Part shown: positions 1 to 6,033 of the stretch, one piece after another
Position numbering within the stretch: position 1 is the stretch's first letter
Layout: each line of letters opens with the position of its first letter
Origin: an uncultured Zetaproteobacteria bacterium
Lineage (GTDB): Bacteria > Pseudomonadota > Zetaproteobacteria > Mariprofundales > Mariprofundaceae
DNA: 9,342 bases
Assembly (NCBI GenBank): GCA_947311795.1
Contig: CAMZLX010000080.1
Coordinates: forward strand, 1 to 9,342
Direction: 5' to 3'
The notes under the pieces: generated by a model
Seen by the model: the letters and a program-made list of their open reading frames with translations, nothing else
Databases searched by the model: none
What the model was told of the DNA's origin: nothing
Made by a program: the position numbers and the translations under genes

Positions 1-103
1 CCAAACATTGTTCATAGACTGATTCAAGCAATCCTGGACCAAGTTCTTTATGCACCTCAATAGCAGCACCAATAATTTGCTTTGTTAATTCATTTTCTTT
101 CAA
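1..103 (-). CDS. GxxExxY family protein, 5' part only (cut by window edge)
   Basis: Reading leftwards from a TTG at 103-101, the frame gives LKENELTKQIIGAAIEVHKE followed by LGPGLLESVYEQCL, and it is still open at base 1. This is the N-terminal signature of the GxxExxY family, small proteins related to PD-(D/E)xK nucleases, with G, E and Y in GLLESVY. The nuclease-like core lies outside the window. The ATG just inside this stretch (95-93) is out of frame, so TTG is the likely start. A GGAGA lies about six bases upstream and is supplied by a CGCGGAGA-type repeat (112-137). The frame also continues upstream to the cbiX stop codon, so a slightly longer N-terminus without a good start codon is formally possible. 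A second family member lies at 6705-7085; about 14 of 31 aligned N-terminal residues match, so the two are not a recent duplication. The biochemical role is not established. Confidence 0.8.
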   Translation of the reverse strand, partial: MKENELTKQIIGAAIEVHKELGPGLLESVYEQCL

Positions 104-111
104 TGTTTTTC

Positions 112-137
112 TCCGCGTCTCCGCGCCTCCGCGGTAA
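112..137. repeat. CCGCGGAG/CGCGGAGA-type short repeat
   Basis: On the minus strand this stretch reads TTACCGCGGAGGCGCGGAGA and continues ACGCGGA, that is, repeated GCGGAGR units. It fills the gap between the cbiX stop (143) and the TTG start of the left-edge GxxExxY gene and supplies that gene's GGAGA ribosome-binding site. It resembles in layout the CCACGGATGAACA repeats around the other GxxExxY gene (6689-6720, 7066-7096) and the AACCACGAAG repeat in cobB (3817-3842). Grouping them as one broad family is an inference. Confidence 0.65.
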
Positions 138-142
138 AAAAA

Positions 143-985
143 TTAGTGATGGTGATGATGCCCAAAACCATGTTCTTCAGCAAAACCACGGTATTTACAA
201 CCATCACATTCCAGCATTTTTGGCTCATTTCTACCTTCGCCAATCGCATCAGCCACGCGCTCATCCAATAAATCATAAATCGCATCATCAAATCCAATAT
301 ATTTGCCCAAGCCAAAGGCAATGGTTGGATATTGCTGTTTTAAGCGTTCGACTTGCCTTGCAATGCGTTCAATCAACACACCTGTATACAAATAATAAGG
401 CAACACAACCACTTGCTTCATACCACATGCCACTTGCCTTTGCACCACGGTTTCCACCTTCGGATAGGTAATGCCTGTAAATGCCAAGTCCACCATCTCA
501 TGCCCAGTTTCTTCAAACAACCACCGCGCCATTTTGGCAATTTCACCATTGGCAACCCTGTCGGAAGAGCCGCGTGCAAGCAGCACCACACCCGTGTTTT
601 TGGCATCGGGAGCATCCAATGCCAGCATAGCTTTGGCTAATTCTGATTTTAAGGCTTGAAGGATTTTCTCTGTCGCGCCCAAATGTTTTGCCATGATAAA
701 TTCAACATCGGGAAAATGCTTACGAGCATGGTCAATATGATGCGGAATTTCCATCTTCACATGCGCCGCCGCACCCAAAATCAATGGTAGCACAATCACA
801 CGCTTGGAACCTTTGGCTGCGTTTGCCATGCCAGTATCTAAAGTGACATCAGCGAACTCGATAAAACACACCTCAATGCGGTCATCAGGACGGCGTTTGC
901 GCCATTGGTCTGCAAAGCGTTCGATTTCTTCATTACCACTTTTTTCACGTGAGCCATGACCCACCAATAAAATTGTATCGCTCAT
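143..985 (-). CDS. cbiX: Sirohydrochlorin cobaltochelatase CbiX, long form with Cys/His tail
   Basis: Inserts Co2+ into sirohydrochlorin, the committed step of the early-cobalt B12 pathway; cytoplasmic. The 280-residue protein is two tandem CbiX domains. The first has VGHGSR (H10) and AAAHVKME (H75), the metal-binding histidine pair of the family. The second has LLARGSSD (about 136-142) and PYYLYTG, without either histidine, so only the N-terminal half looks catalytic. The C-terminus has a CDGC motif (C260, C263) and ends in HGFGHHHHH, like long CbiX proteins that carry an Fe-S-associated cysteine motif and a histidine-rich metal-buffering region. The ATG is preceded by AGGGG about five bases upstream. 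It is the last B12 gene of the minus arm; dispersed repeat A (1001-1088) separates it from cobM, and 39 bases separate it from the next gene. A cobalt permease lies two genes upstream, which fits cobalt rather than iron or nickel as the metal. Confidence 0.95.
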   Translation of the reverse strand: MSDTILLVGHGSREKSGNEEIERFADQWRKRRPDDRIEVCFIEFADVTLDTGMANAAKGSKRVIVLPLILGAAAHVKMEIPHHIDHARKHFPDVEFIMAKHLGATEKILQALKSELAKAMLALDAPDAKNTGVVLLARGSSDRVANGEIAKMARWLFEETGHEMVDLAFTGITYPKVETVVQRQVACGMKQVVVLPYYLYTGVLIERIARQVERLKQQYPTIAFGLGKYIGFDDAIYDLLDERVADAIGEGRNEPKMLECDGCKYRGFAEEHGFGHHHHH

Positions 986-1000
986 ACTACCCCTTTTGTT

Positions 1001-1088
1001 CCTTCGCCCCTTGAGGGGAGAAGGTTAGGATGAGGGGTGATATTTGATAACCCTCACCCTAGCCCTCTCCCTTATCAAAAGGAGAGGG
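1001..1088. repeat. Dispersed multi-stem intergenic repeat, copy A
   Basis: An 88-bp palindrome-rich element between cobM and cbiX, similar over its length to copy B (3140-3229) in the same orientation. It has a left arm (GCCCCTTGAGGGGAG), a central stem (TTAGGATGAGGG with CCCTCACCCTAG) and a right arm (CCCTCTCC with GGAGAGGG), giving a three-stem shape. The central parts TGAGGGGAGAAGGTTAGGAT are identical in both copies. Such CCCTCACCCTAGCCCTCTCCC elements resemble non-autonomous REP/MITE-type repeats. Inside an operon the stems may affect 3' mRNA ends or relative expression. No U-tract follows, so it is not a typical intrinsic terminator. Confidence 0.85.
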
Positions 1089-1097
1089 AATGCTCAT

Positions 1098-1880
1098 TTA
1101 TTTTTCTGCCCGCCTAAATTTATGCGTAAAACTCGCATCATAAAGCTTAGATTTTTTCAACGCTTTCCAATCTCTTGCGCCCAATGTTGGGCTTGCCACA
1201 ATCATGGCTTGTGATGCAATTTTTTCAGCCCTGCATTTTTCACGGATATTGGCAATTGTACCGTGAACAATCTTTTCTTCACCTGGCCACGATGCTTTTT
1301 GCACCACCAAAATTTTATCATCGTCTTGCCAACCTGCGGCAAGCAGCTCCTCACGCACTTTGTTAAGCAAGGTGATGGATAAAAACATACAAATTGTAGT
1401 TTTATGTTGCGCAAGCTCTCGCAAGCTTTCGCCTTCTGGCATGGGTGTGCGCCCTTCAACGCGGGTGAGAATCACTGTTTGCGTTACTTCAGGCAGCGTC
1501 ATGCTTTCCGATGCTGCTGCCATGGACGCAAAAGCTGAAGACACCCCAGCTACCACTTCCGATGCAATGCCCGCTTCATCCAAAGGCTGCAACATTTCAA
1601 TCAATGCACCGTATAAGCTTGGGTCACCCGTTTGCAGGCGAATCACCGTTTCATGTTTGGCTGCTTTTTCAATCAGCCAGCTGGTGATGTCCTCCAAGGT
1701 CATGCCTTTGGAGTCTGCAATTTCACAACCCTCAGCTGCCCAAAGGGTACACGCTTCAGACACTAAAGAACCTGCATAAAGAATCGCGCCTGCTTCACGC
1801 AAAAGGCGCTGACCCTTCACGGTAATCAACTCAGGATCACCAGGGCCAGCGCCCACAAACCAGATTTTACCAAGAGGCAT
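1098..1880 (-). CDS. cobM: Precorrin-4/cobalt-precorrin-4 C11-methyltransferase
   Basis: S-adenosylmethionine-dependent methyltransferase that methylates C-11 of (cobalt-)precorrin-4 in corrin ring synthesis (CobM/CbiF). The 260 residues are the usual length. Visible motifs are GAGPGDPELIT (10-20) near the N-terminus of the tetrapyrrole methylase fold, YAGSLV (35-40), which is typical of the CobM/CbiF branch, RLQTGDPSLYGA (81-92), and LTRVEGRTPMPEGESL (138-153), also characteristic of this subfamily. The ATG has GAGGGG about five bases upstream. It starts 17 bases after the CbiM-like gene ends and is in the same operon. The neighbouring cobaltochelatase suggests its natural substrate is the cobalt-containing precorrin (the cbiF role); the sequence does not decide between the two names. 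Confidence 0.95.
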   Translation of the reverse strand: MPLGKIWFVGAGPGDPELITVKGQRLLREAGAILYAGSLVSEACTLWAAEGCEIADSKGMTLEDITSWLIEKAAKHETVIRLQTGDPSLYGALIEMLQPLDEAGIASEVVAGVSSAFASMAAASESMTLPEVTQTVILTRVEGRTPMPEGESLRELAQHKTTICMFLSITLLNKVREELLAAGWQDDDKILVVQKASWPGEEKIVHGTIANIREKCRAEKIASQAMIVASPTLGARDWKALKKSKLYDASFTHKFRRAEK

Positions 1881-1897
1881 ATAAGCCCCTCAACGCA

Positions 1898-2545
1898 TTA
1901 GGCATGACCTTTGTTGGCAACCGCAAAACATGTTTGTACCCAACGCTTATCGCCATGTTTATTCAATAAACGAACTGTTGCGTAAGTGAACACAGGCTCA
2001 CAAGCCACCAGTGCCAAGTAAGATGCTGCAAAGGTTGCCCATGCGCTGATTGGCGTAGCCACTGTGCCAAACGCAAGCCAAAAACCTACCATCAAAGTCA
2101 CACCTGAATAATATGCTGCATCAATTTTTAGAATTTGCGACCATTTCACATCTGCACCTTTGGCAAGCAAAGTTTTACCCATGGTGTAATGCACAGCAAT
2201 CAATGGCAAAATCAATGACAGTGAATTGACCGCTAGGTGAGGCAAGTCTTGCTGTTCAAATAATGTGCCTTGTAACAACAGTCCAATCGCGAACCCAAAT
2301 AAAGTTGGCGCAAAACCAAGCGTTAAATACATCGCCATCGCACCAACAAAATGCAACTCACTGGGGCCAACAGCCATGTGAAAGCTTTGCATAAAAATAC
2401 TGAAAAACACTGCCGCCAAACCTGTACGCAGAATATCCAACGGCTTTTTAATTAAATCTTTGACGTAATAAGCCAATACGCCTGTGGCAACCACATTCGC
2501 AATCATCACCTTAGCTGGTGCAACATACCCTACTTCTACATGCAT
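1898..2545 (-). CDS. cbiM: CbiM-type cobalt ECF transporter substrate-binding permease
   Basis: Integral inner-membrane protein of the CbiM/NikM family, the metal-capturing component of energy-coupling-factor transporters, here most likely for Co2+. The 215 residues include His2 directly after Met1, the position used for metal binding at the N-terminus of this family. SFHMAVGPSELHFVGA (54-69) and DLPHLAVNSLSLILP (100-114) are family-like histidine-containing segments. Several hydrophobic stretches (about 12-28, 42-60, 66-92, 107-122, 145-165, 168-185) predict a multi-pass protein. An AGGAG lies eight bases upstream of the ATG, and 33 bases separate it from cobO. No cbiN, cbiQ or cbiO appears beside it, so the energising subunits must be elsewhere or it works alone. 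Assignment to cobalt rests on the B12 operon and the adjacent cbiX pathway; a nickel role is less likely. Confidence 0.85.
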   Translation of the reverse strand: MHVEVGYVAPAKVMIANVVATGVLAYYVKDLIKKPLDILRTGLAAVFFSIFMQSFHMAVGPSELHFVGAMAMYLTLGFAPTLFGFAIGLLLQGTLFEQQDLPHLAVNSLSLILPLIAVHYTMGKTLLAKGADVKWSQILKIDAAYYSGVTLMVGFWLAFGTVATPISAWATFAASYLALVACEPVFTYATVRLLNKHGDKRWVQTCFAVANKGHA

Positions 2546-2578
2546 ATCATACTCCTTTCACTTCTCTTTTTTTATACT

Positions 2579-3124
2579 TTAAAACTCTACGCCTTGCTGC
2601 GCTTTAATACCTTTTTCTTTATACGCATGTTTGACCATACGCATTTCGGTGACGGTATCTGCCACCGCAATCACTTCATCTGCTGCATTGCGCCCTGTGA
2701 GCACCAAATGCATCCAGCTTGGTTTTTCTTCACTGATAAATTCAGCAATTTCCTCGCCTGAAATCCAACCATAACCTGTGCAGTAATTGATTTCATCAAA
2801 TACAATCAAATCATAATCATGGCAACGCACTTTTTCTTTGCACAAGTCCCATATTTCGCGGCTTGTTTTGATGTCTTGTTCAGGGTTTTTTGTGTCCCAC
2901 GTAAAGCCGTCACCCAAAGCGTGCCACTCGATGTTATCAAATTTTTCGGCAGCTTTTTGCTCGCCTGTTTTCCACTTGCCCTTGATAAACTGAATCACAC
3001 AAACATTCATGCCCCATGCTGCGGCACGAAAAACCATGCCAAATGCCGATGACGATTTGCCTTTGCCACTACCCGTATGCACAAGCGTGACACCCTCTCG
3101 ATGTTCTCTGCGTTTAATTGCCAT
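2579..3124 (-). CDS. cobO: Cob(I)yrinic acid a,c-diamide adenosyltransferase (CobA/BtuR type)
   Basis: Transfers the 5'-deoxyadenosyl group of ATP to cob(I)alamin or cob(I)yrinate diamide, making the Co-C bond of adenosylcobalamin; cytoplasmic. The 181-residue P-loop protein shows the family's atypical nucleotide-binding loop HTGSGKGKSS (16-25), GDGFTW (71-76), a Walker-B-like LIVFDEINY (106-114), VLTGRNA (141-147) and the characteristic C-terminus KGIKAQQGVEF. It lacks the longer N-terminal extension of some enterobacterial CobA proteins but is otherwise complete. AAGGAG lies about six bases before the ATG. It lies downstream of cobB, whose product it adenosylates, with repeat B between them. 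The symbols btuR and cobA are used for the same enzyme in other species. Confidence 0.95.
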   Translation of the reverse strand: MAIKRREHREGVTLVHTGSGKGKSSSAFGMVFRAAAWGMNVCVIQFIKGKWKTGEQKAAEKFDNIEWHALGDGFTWDTKNPEQDIKTSREIWDLCKEKVRCHDYDLIVFDEINYCTGYGWISGEEIAEFISEEKPSWMHLVLTGRNAADEVIAVADTVTEMRMVKHAYKEKGIKAQQGVEF

Positions 3125-3139
3125 ATTTCTCCTTTCTTG

Positions 3140-3229
3140 CCTTCTCCCATTGAGGGGAGAAGGTTAGGATGAGGGGTGTTCTTTTGTTACAACCCTCACC
3201 CCCGACCCTCTCCCTTCAAATGGAGAGGG
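3140..3229. repeat. Dispersed multi-stem intergenic repeat, copy B (runs into cobB)
   Basis: A 90-bp element matching copy A (1001-1088) in order and orientation: left arm CTCCCATTGAGGGGAG, then GGTTAGGATGAGGGG, a variable loop, CCCTCACCC, and right arm CCCTCTCCC with GGAGAGGG. Its right arm overlaps the end of cobB (3216-3229): the last residues of CobB (TLSI) and its TGA stop lie within the repeat. The variable loop (about 3178-3190) differs between copies while the stems are kept, as expected for a structured repeat. Confidence 0.85.
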
Positions 3230-4496
3230 TGTTTGGCTCATGACTGAACCATGAAGCCACCTCGTTACTGTTACTTGGAAAGAACCAATGAACATATGAT
3301 GCTCTCAACTGTTGATAACGAATCCCGCCATCACCCCGATTTAATTCAAAAGCAGGTATAACTTCCCCATGTGATTCGCGTTTGGAATGATGAAACTCAT
3401 GCCCGCGCACACCACTGGCTTCTTCACGATAACCCAACCCTGCCAATTTATCTTGCATCATAAAATCACAAGGCAATACACCTGCCATGGAAACATCATC
3501 AATACTTTTTCCCAAAATCATCATGCCGCCGCACTCTGCCAAAGTCGGTTTGTCGCTTTCGATAAAATCAGCCATGGATTCAAGGCTGGCTGACGCACGC
3601 AACGCATCCAAGTGCAGCTCGGGATAACCACCTGGCAACCACAGCGCATCCGCATCCTGCGGCACAGCATCACCAGCAAGCGGTGAGAAATATTGCACCT
3701 TAGCCCCTTGGTTTTCCAACCACTCAATATTGGACGCATAAATAAAACAAAATGCCGCATCTTTCGCCACAGCAATGGTTTTATTTTGCAACAGCTCACC
3801 ACAAACAGGCAACACTTCTTCCTTCGTGTTCTTCGTGGTTAAAAATGGTTTCTCAACATGCAAGCAGTCTGAAAAATCAGGTAAATCCCATTCATTGGGC
3901 ATTTTTAAGCCCAAATGTCGCTCAGGCAAATGCGGTGCATCTTTATTAATCCAAGCGACCAGCGGTGGCAAATCAAAATCATCGAGCAGTTCACGCAAAA
4001 TTTTAGCATGGTTTTCACTGCCTACATGATTGGCAATCACACCTGCAATGCTTAGCCCCATATCATCGGCTCTGGTCTTAAAACCTTCCACCAATGGCAC
4101 CAGTGAGCCGCTCATACCTTTAGCCGACACCACCAATAGCACAGGCACATCCAGTTGTTTTACCAAATCTGCGCTTGAGCCCACGCCACCCACACCTTTG
4201 AGCCCATCAAACAAACCCATTACACCTTCAATGATGCTGATGTCTGCACCGTGAGATTTTTCAGCCAACAATTGTTGGCTTGTTTCTGCACCCACCATGC
4301 GGGTATCGATATTATATGATATACGCCCACATGCGACTTGATGCCACATGGGATCTAAATAATCAGGCCCCGATTTAAATGGTGCAACAACTTTTCCTTC
4401 AGCCTTTAAGTGCTGCATCAAAGCAAGGGTGGCTGTGGTTTTACCGCAGCCAGATTGCGTGCCTGCAAGCAGATAGGTATGATGCGAAAGCGACAT
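3216..4496 (-). CDS. cobB: Cobyrinic acid a,c-diamide synthase (CobB/CbiA)
   Basis: Glutamine- and ATP-dependent amidation of the a and c carboxylates of (cob)yrinic acid; cytoplasmic. The 426 residues contain an N-terminal ATPase domain with P-loop GTQSGCGKTT (12-21), FKSGPDYLDP (40-49) and IIEGVMGLFDG (88-98). A C-terminal class I glutamine amidotransferase domain has LPGGYPELH (287-295), nucleophile C322 in AECGGMM, and H403 in YVHWFF. The ATG overlaps the porin stop (TGATG), so translation is probably coupled to the porin. Residues 219-227 (LTTKNTKEE) at the interdomain linker are encoded by an in-frame copy of a dispersed AACCACGAAG-type repeat. The last four residues and the stop come from repeat B. 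Neither affects catalytic motifs, so the enzyme should work. CobB is preferred over hydrogenobyrinate-specific naming because CbiX implies a cobalt-containing substrate. Confidence 0.95.
   Translation of the reverse strand: MSLSHHTYLLAGTQSGCGKTTATLALMQHLKAEGKVVAPFKSGPDYLDPMWHQVACGRISYNIDTRMVGAETSQQLLAEKSHGADISIIEGVMGLFDGLKGVGGVGSSADLVKQLDVPVLLVVSAKGMSGSLVPLVEGFKTRADDMGLSIAGVIANHVGSENHAKILRELLDDFDLPPLVAWINKDAPHLPERHLGLKMPNEWDLPDFSDCLHVEKPFLTTKNTKEEVLPVCGELLQNKTIAVAKDAAFCFIYASNIEWLENQGAKVQYFSPLAGDAVPQDADALWLPGGYPELHLDALRASASLESMADFIESDKPTLAECGGMMILGKSIDDVSMAGVLPCDFMMQDKLAGLGYREEASGVRGHEFHHSKRESHGEVIPAFELNRGDGGIRYQQLRASYVHWFFPSNSNEVASWFSHEPNTLSI
3817..3842 (-). repeat. In-frame AACCACGAAGAACACGAAG repeat inside cobB
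   Basis: On the minus strand the bases read TTAACCACGAAGAACACGAA followed by GGAAG, the layout of a widespread short repeat built of CACGAAGAA units. It lies in the cobB reading frame and encodes LTTKNTKEE (residues 219-227) between the ATPase and glutaminase domains. It keeps the frame and adds no stop. The resemblance to repeats at 6689-6720 and 7066-7096 (CCACGGATGAACACAGATGA) is in the leading CCACG and the repeated ACAC-GRA units, not in exact sequence. Confidence 0.75.
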
Positions 4497-5593
4497 CAGA
4501 TAGACATCTCAAAGCGCAACATCGCCACATTTGCCGTGGCCAATGTTTTGTCGCCACTGGGATGTTGAATCCACTGGTAGGCAGGATGAATGCTTAAATA
4601 ATCTGTCACGGGCATATCATAGGTGATTTCCACTGTGGTTTCAGCCTCGGTGAGATTGTTGGTATTCCGATTAACCGAACTGAAACCAGCGCGGGCAAGC
4701 GCAATGCCAAAAGTATCGTGGTGCCTGCTCGGAATAATTCCATGCACATGAAGCCCAAGCCCAAAGTAATGGCTGACATCATTTCTGTCTTGCGGGGCAA
4801 TGCCAAGCTGCATAAAGACACCAAGTTTATCGTCAACTGCATAATCCACTATGGCATACCCACCATAATCTGAAGTATACAAGCTTCCATCTGAGGCGAT
4901 TTTATCTGCAGTGTGTGTCCAAATACCCAACTTATAACTGGATGAACCTTGAAGATAAGCCGTTTCCGCAATCCACATCAAACCTTCATAGCTCACATCA
5001 ATCTTGCGTGTGCTCGGGTCGCCATCATAAGCAGCAATATGCAGGTAGCGATGCTCGCTGTGTAAATCCAAACGCACGGCAAAACCTGCCTCTGGCCATA
5101 ATGAAGTCGGCACATTGGCAGATATATCTGGGCCAATGCCAAAGGATGAGTTTAAAAATAATGTAGCAAACTCACTCACATAAAATTCCGAATTGAGGTC
5201 ATGCCAACCAATAAGCAACGATGCATTATCTCCCCAGGTCTGTTGATACCAGAATTGTTGAACTTGGGTGCGGCTGCCGTCGGCAATATTGGATGCTGTT
5301 TGCATATCACCAATAAACGATGATGGGTCAGCACCTTGATTATGCAAAAATTCAATGAACCAAGTGCCATGATGCCACCATCCGACTGCTTCCGTATCTA
5401 TTTCCAAGCTTAAATCGCCTGTGCCTAAATATACTGAATCCTTGGCTACGCCGCCCTGAACATTGCTCACGCCTTCACCAATATATGATAATGATGTAGC
5501 CAACCCTGCTTGTTCCGCCCATGCATGCTGCTGCACCACTGGGCTAAACCCAGCTACAACCAAGGCAATAAAACTTAAGTAAAAACGTCCCAC
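4496..5593 (-). CDS. OprB-like outer-membrane porin under cobalamin riboswitch
   Basis: Predicted beta-barrel porin of the carbohydrate-selective OprB family. The chosen start is GTG at 5593, with GGAG five bases upstream, giving 365 residues. The first 26 (MGRFYLSFIALVVAGFSPVV then QQHAWA) form a clear signal peptide ending AWA before EQAG. The open frame extends to an ATG at 5707, but that would put 38 unlikely residues before the signal peptide. Family-like features are the early GDLSLEIDTEAVGWW segment, the alternating polar/aromatic strands, and a C-terminal TVEITYDMPVTDYL...IHPAYQWIQHPSG block typical of OprB. The last residue is Ile rather than the usual Phe. It is the first gene after the riboswitch and shares TGATG with cobB. 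The context suggests uptake of corrinoids, cobalt complexes or precursors; the family name alone would suggest sugars. The substrate is unknown. Confidence 0.8.
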   Translation of the reverse strand: MGRFYLSFIALVVAGFSPVVQQHAWAEQAGLATSLSYIGEGVSNVQGGVAKDSVYLGTGDLSLEIDTEAVGWWHHGTWFIEFLHNQGADPSSFIGDMQTASNIADGSRTQVQQFWYQQTWGDNASLLIGWHDLNSEFYVSEFATLFLNSSFGIGPDISANVPTSLWPEAGFAVRLDLHSEHRYLHIAAYDGDPSTRKIDVSYEGLMWIAETAYLQGSSSYKLGIWTHTADKIASDGSLYTSDYGGYAIVDYAVDDKLGVFMQLGIAPQDRNDVSHYFGLGLHVHGIIPSRHHDTFGIALARAGFSSVNRNTNNLTEAETTVEITYDMPVTDYLSIHPAYQWIQHPSGDKTLATANVAMLRFEMSI

Positions 5594-5711
5594 TATTTCT
5601 CCAGCGCCCGCCGCGCAATATGATTTAACGCAAAAAACATCAAGGGAGGCAAAGGGAAAACATGTAGAAAATTTGATAAACGACCAAAATTCCGACCGCG
5701 CCTTCATCCCC

Positions 5712-5757
5712 GAAGTGCATTCGCATCACTTATGCGCTATCGCCATAAGCTCACTTC
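5712..5757 (-). promoter_or_regulatory. Leader hairpin just downstream of the riboswitch
   Basis: Immediately 3' of the aptamer the leader RNA can pair GAAGTG (5757-5752) with CACTTC (5717-5712), enclosing a second stem CTTATG/CATAAG (5749-5744 with 5734-5729). No U-run follows, so it does not look like an intrinsic terminator. It could be part of the expression platform that couples ligand binding to the downstream leader, or only a spacer structure. The rest of the leader down to the porin SD (5594-5711) shows no other feature. Confidence 0.4.
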
Positions 5758-5948
5758 AAGGCCGGTCTCCTGGCTTGCCATCATCCTTCTTTATTCATGT
5801 CTTCCCAAAACTTATGTTTCAGTGACGTTTAAAATAAAGTCGTCAGGCTTACAGTAGCGGGGGCTGCGTTGGACTTGTTTAAGAACTTCTTCAAAAACGC
5901 ACCAAACTTCCCGTTTCATCCTTTGATGGAAACATCATCGGACACCTT
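5758..5948 (-). promoter_or_regulatory. Cobalamin riboswitch (aptamer)
   Basis: The minus strand carries the conserved landmarks in the right order: AAGGTGTCC (5948-5940), AAACGGGAAG (5916-5907), GGTGCG (5903-5898), GCAGCCCCCGCTACTGTAA (5867-5849), the B12-box-like GTCACTGA (5826-5819), TTTTGGGAAGAC (5810-5799) and the terminal GCAAGCCAGGAGACCGGCC (5778-5760). AAGG and GTC at the 5' end can pair with GAC and CCTT at the 3' end to close P1. It binds adenosylcobalamin or related corrinoids and normally lowers expression of the genes downstream. Here these are the porin (GTG 164 bases further on) and, through it, the whole minus-arm operon. Confidence 0.95.
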
Positions 5949-5960
5949 CAAGCGTCGCCA

Positions 5961-5988
5961 AGGCTAAAGTCGCGATTTGGTAAGTCAA
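5961..5988 (-). promoter_or_regulatory. Possible promoter for the riboswitch operon
   Basis: On the minus strand TTGACT (5988-5983) is followed after 16 bases by TAGCCT (5966-5961). The -35 is strong, but the -10 matches TATAAT at only three positions. A start about seven bases further would begin the RNA just before the aptamer's AAGGTG, which fits. It is a prediction only. Confidence 0.4.
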
Positions 5989-5996
5989 ACCTATGC

Positions 5997-6025
5997 TTGC
6001 CACATGCGCCTTTTATCCATCTAAT
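5997..6025 (+). promoter_or_regulatory. Predicted sigma70-type promoter for bluB
   Basis: TTGCCA (5997-6002), 17 bases, then TCTAAT (6020-6025): five of six matches to each consensus box with ideal spacing. The expected start of transcription is near 6032, only about two bases before the bluB ATG at 6034. No Shine-Dalgarno sequence precedes that ATG, so the mRNA may be leaderless or nearly so. It lies back to back with the possible minus-strand promoter (5961-5988). Confidence 0.55.
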
Positions 6026-6033
6026 TGCGAACC

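Noticed and set aside
82..471. Plus-strand open frame of 129 aa opposite cbiX
   Set aside because: It is the antisense of a well-supported cbiX frame, has no recognisable domain, and has a low-complexity His/Gln-rich composition expected from the complement.
1040..1090. Intrinsic terminator between cobM and cbiX
   Set aside because: The stems are those of the dispersed repeat, and no T-run follows on either strand.
1360..1779. Plus-strand open frame of 139 aa opposite cobM
   Set aside because: It lies wholly within cobM on the other strand, with no SD and no family resemblance.
5594..5707. N-terminal extension of the porin frame to an ATG at 5707
   Set aside because: It would place 38 residues before a clear signal peptide, while GTG 5593 has an ideally placed GGAG.
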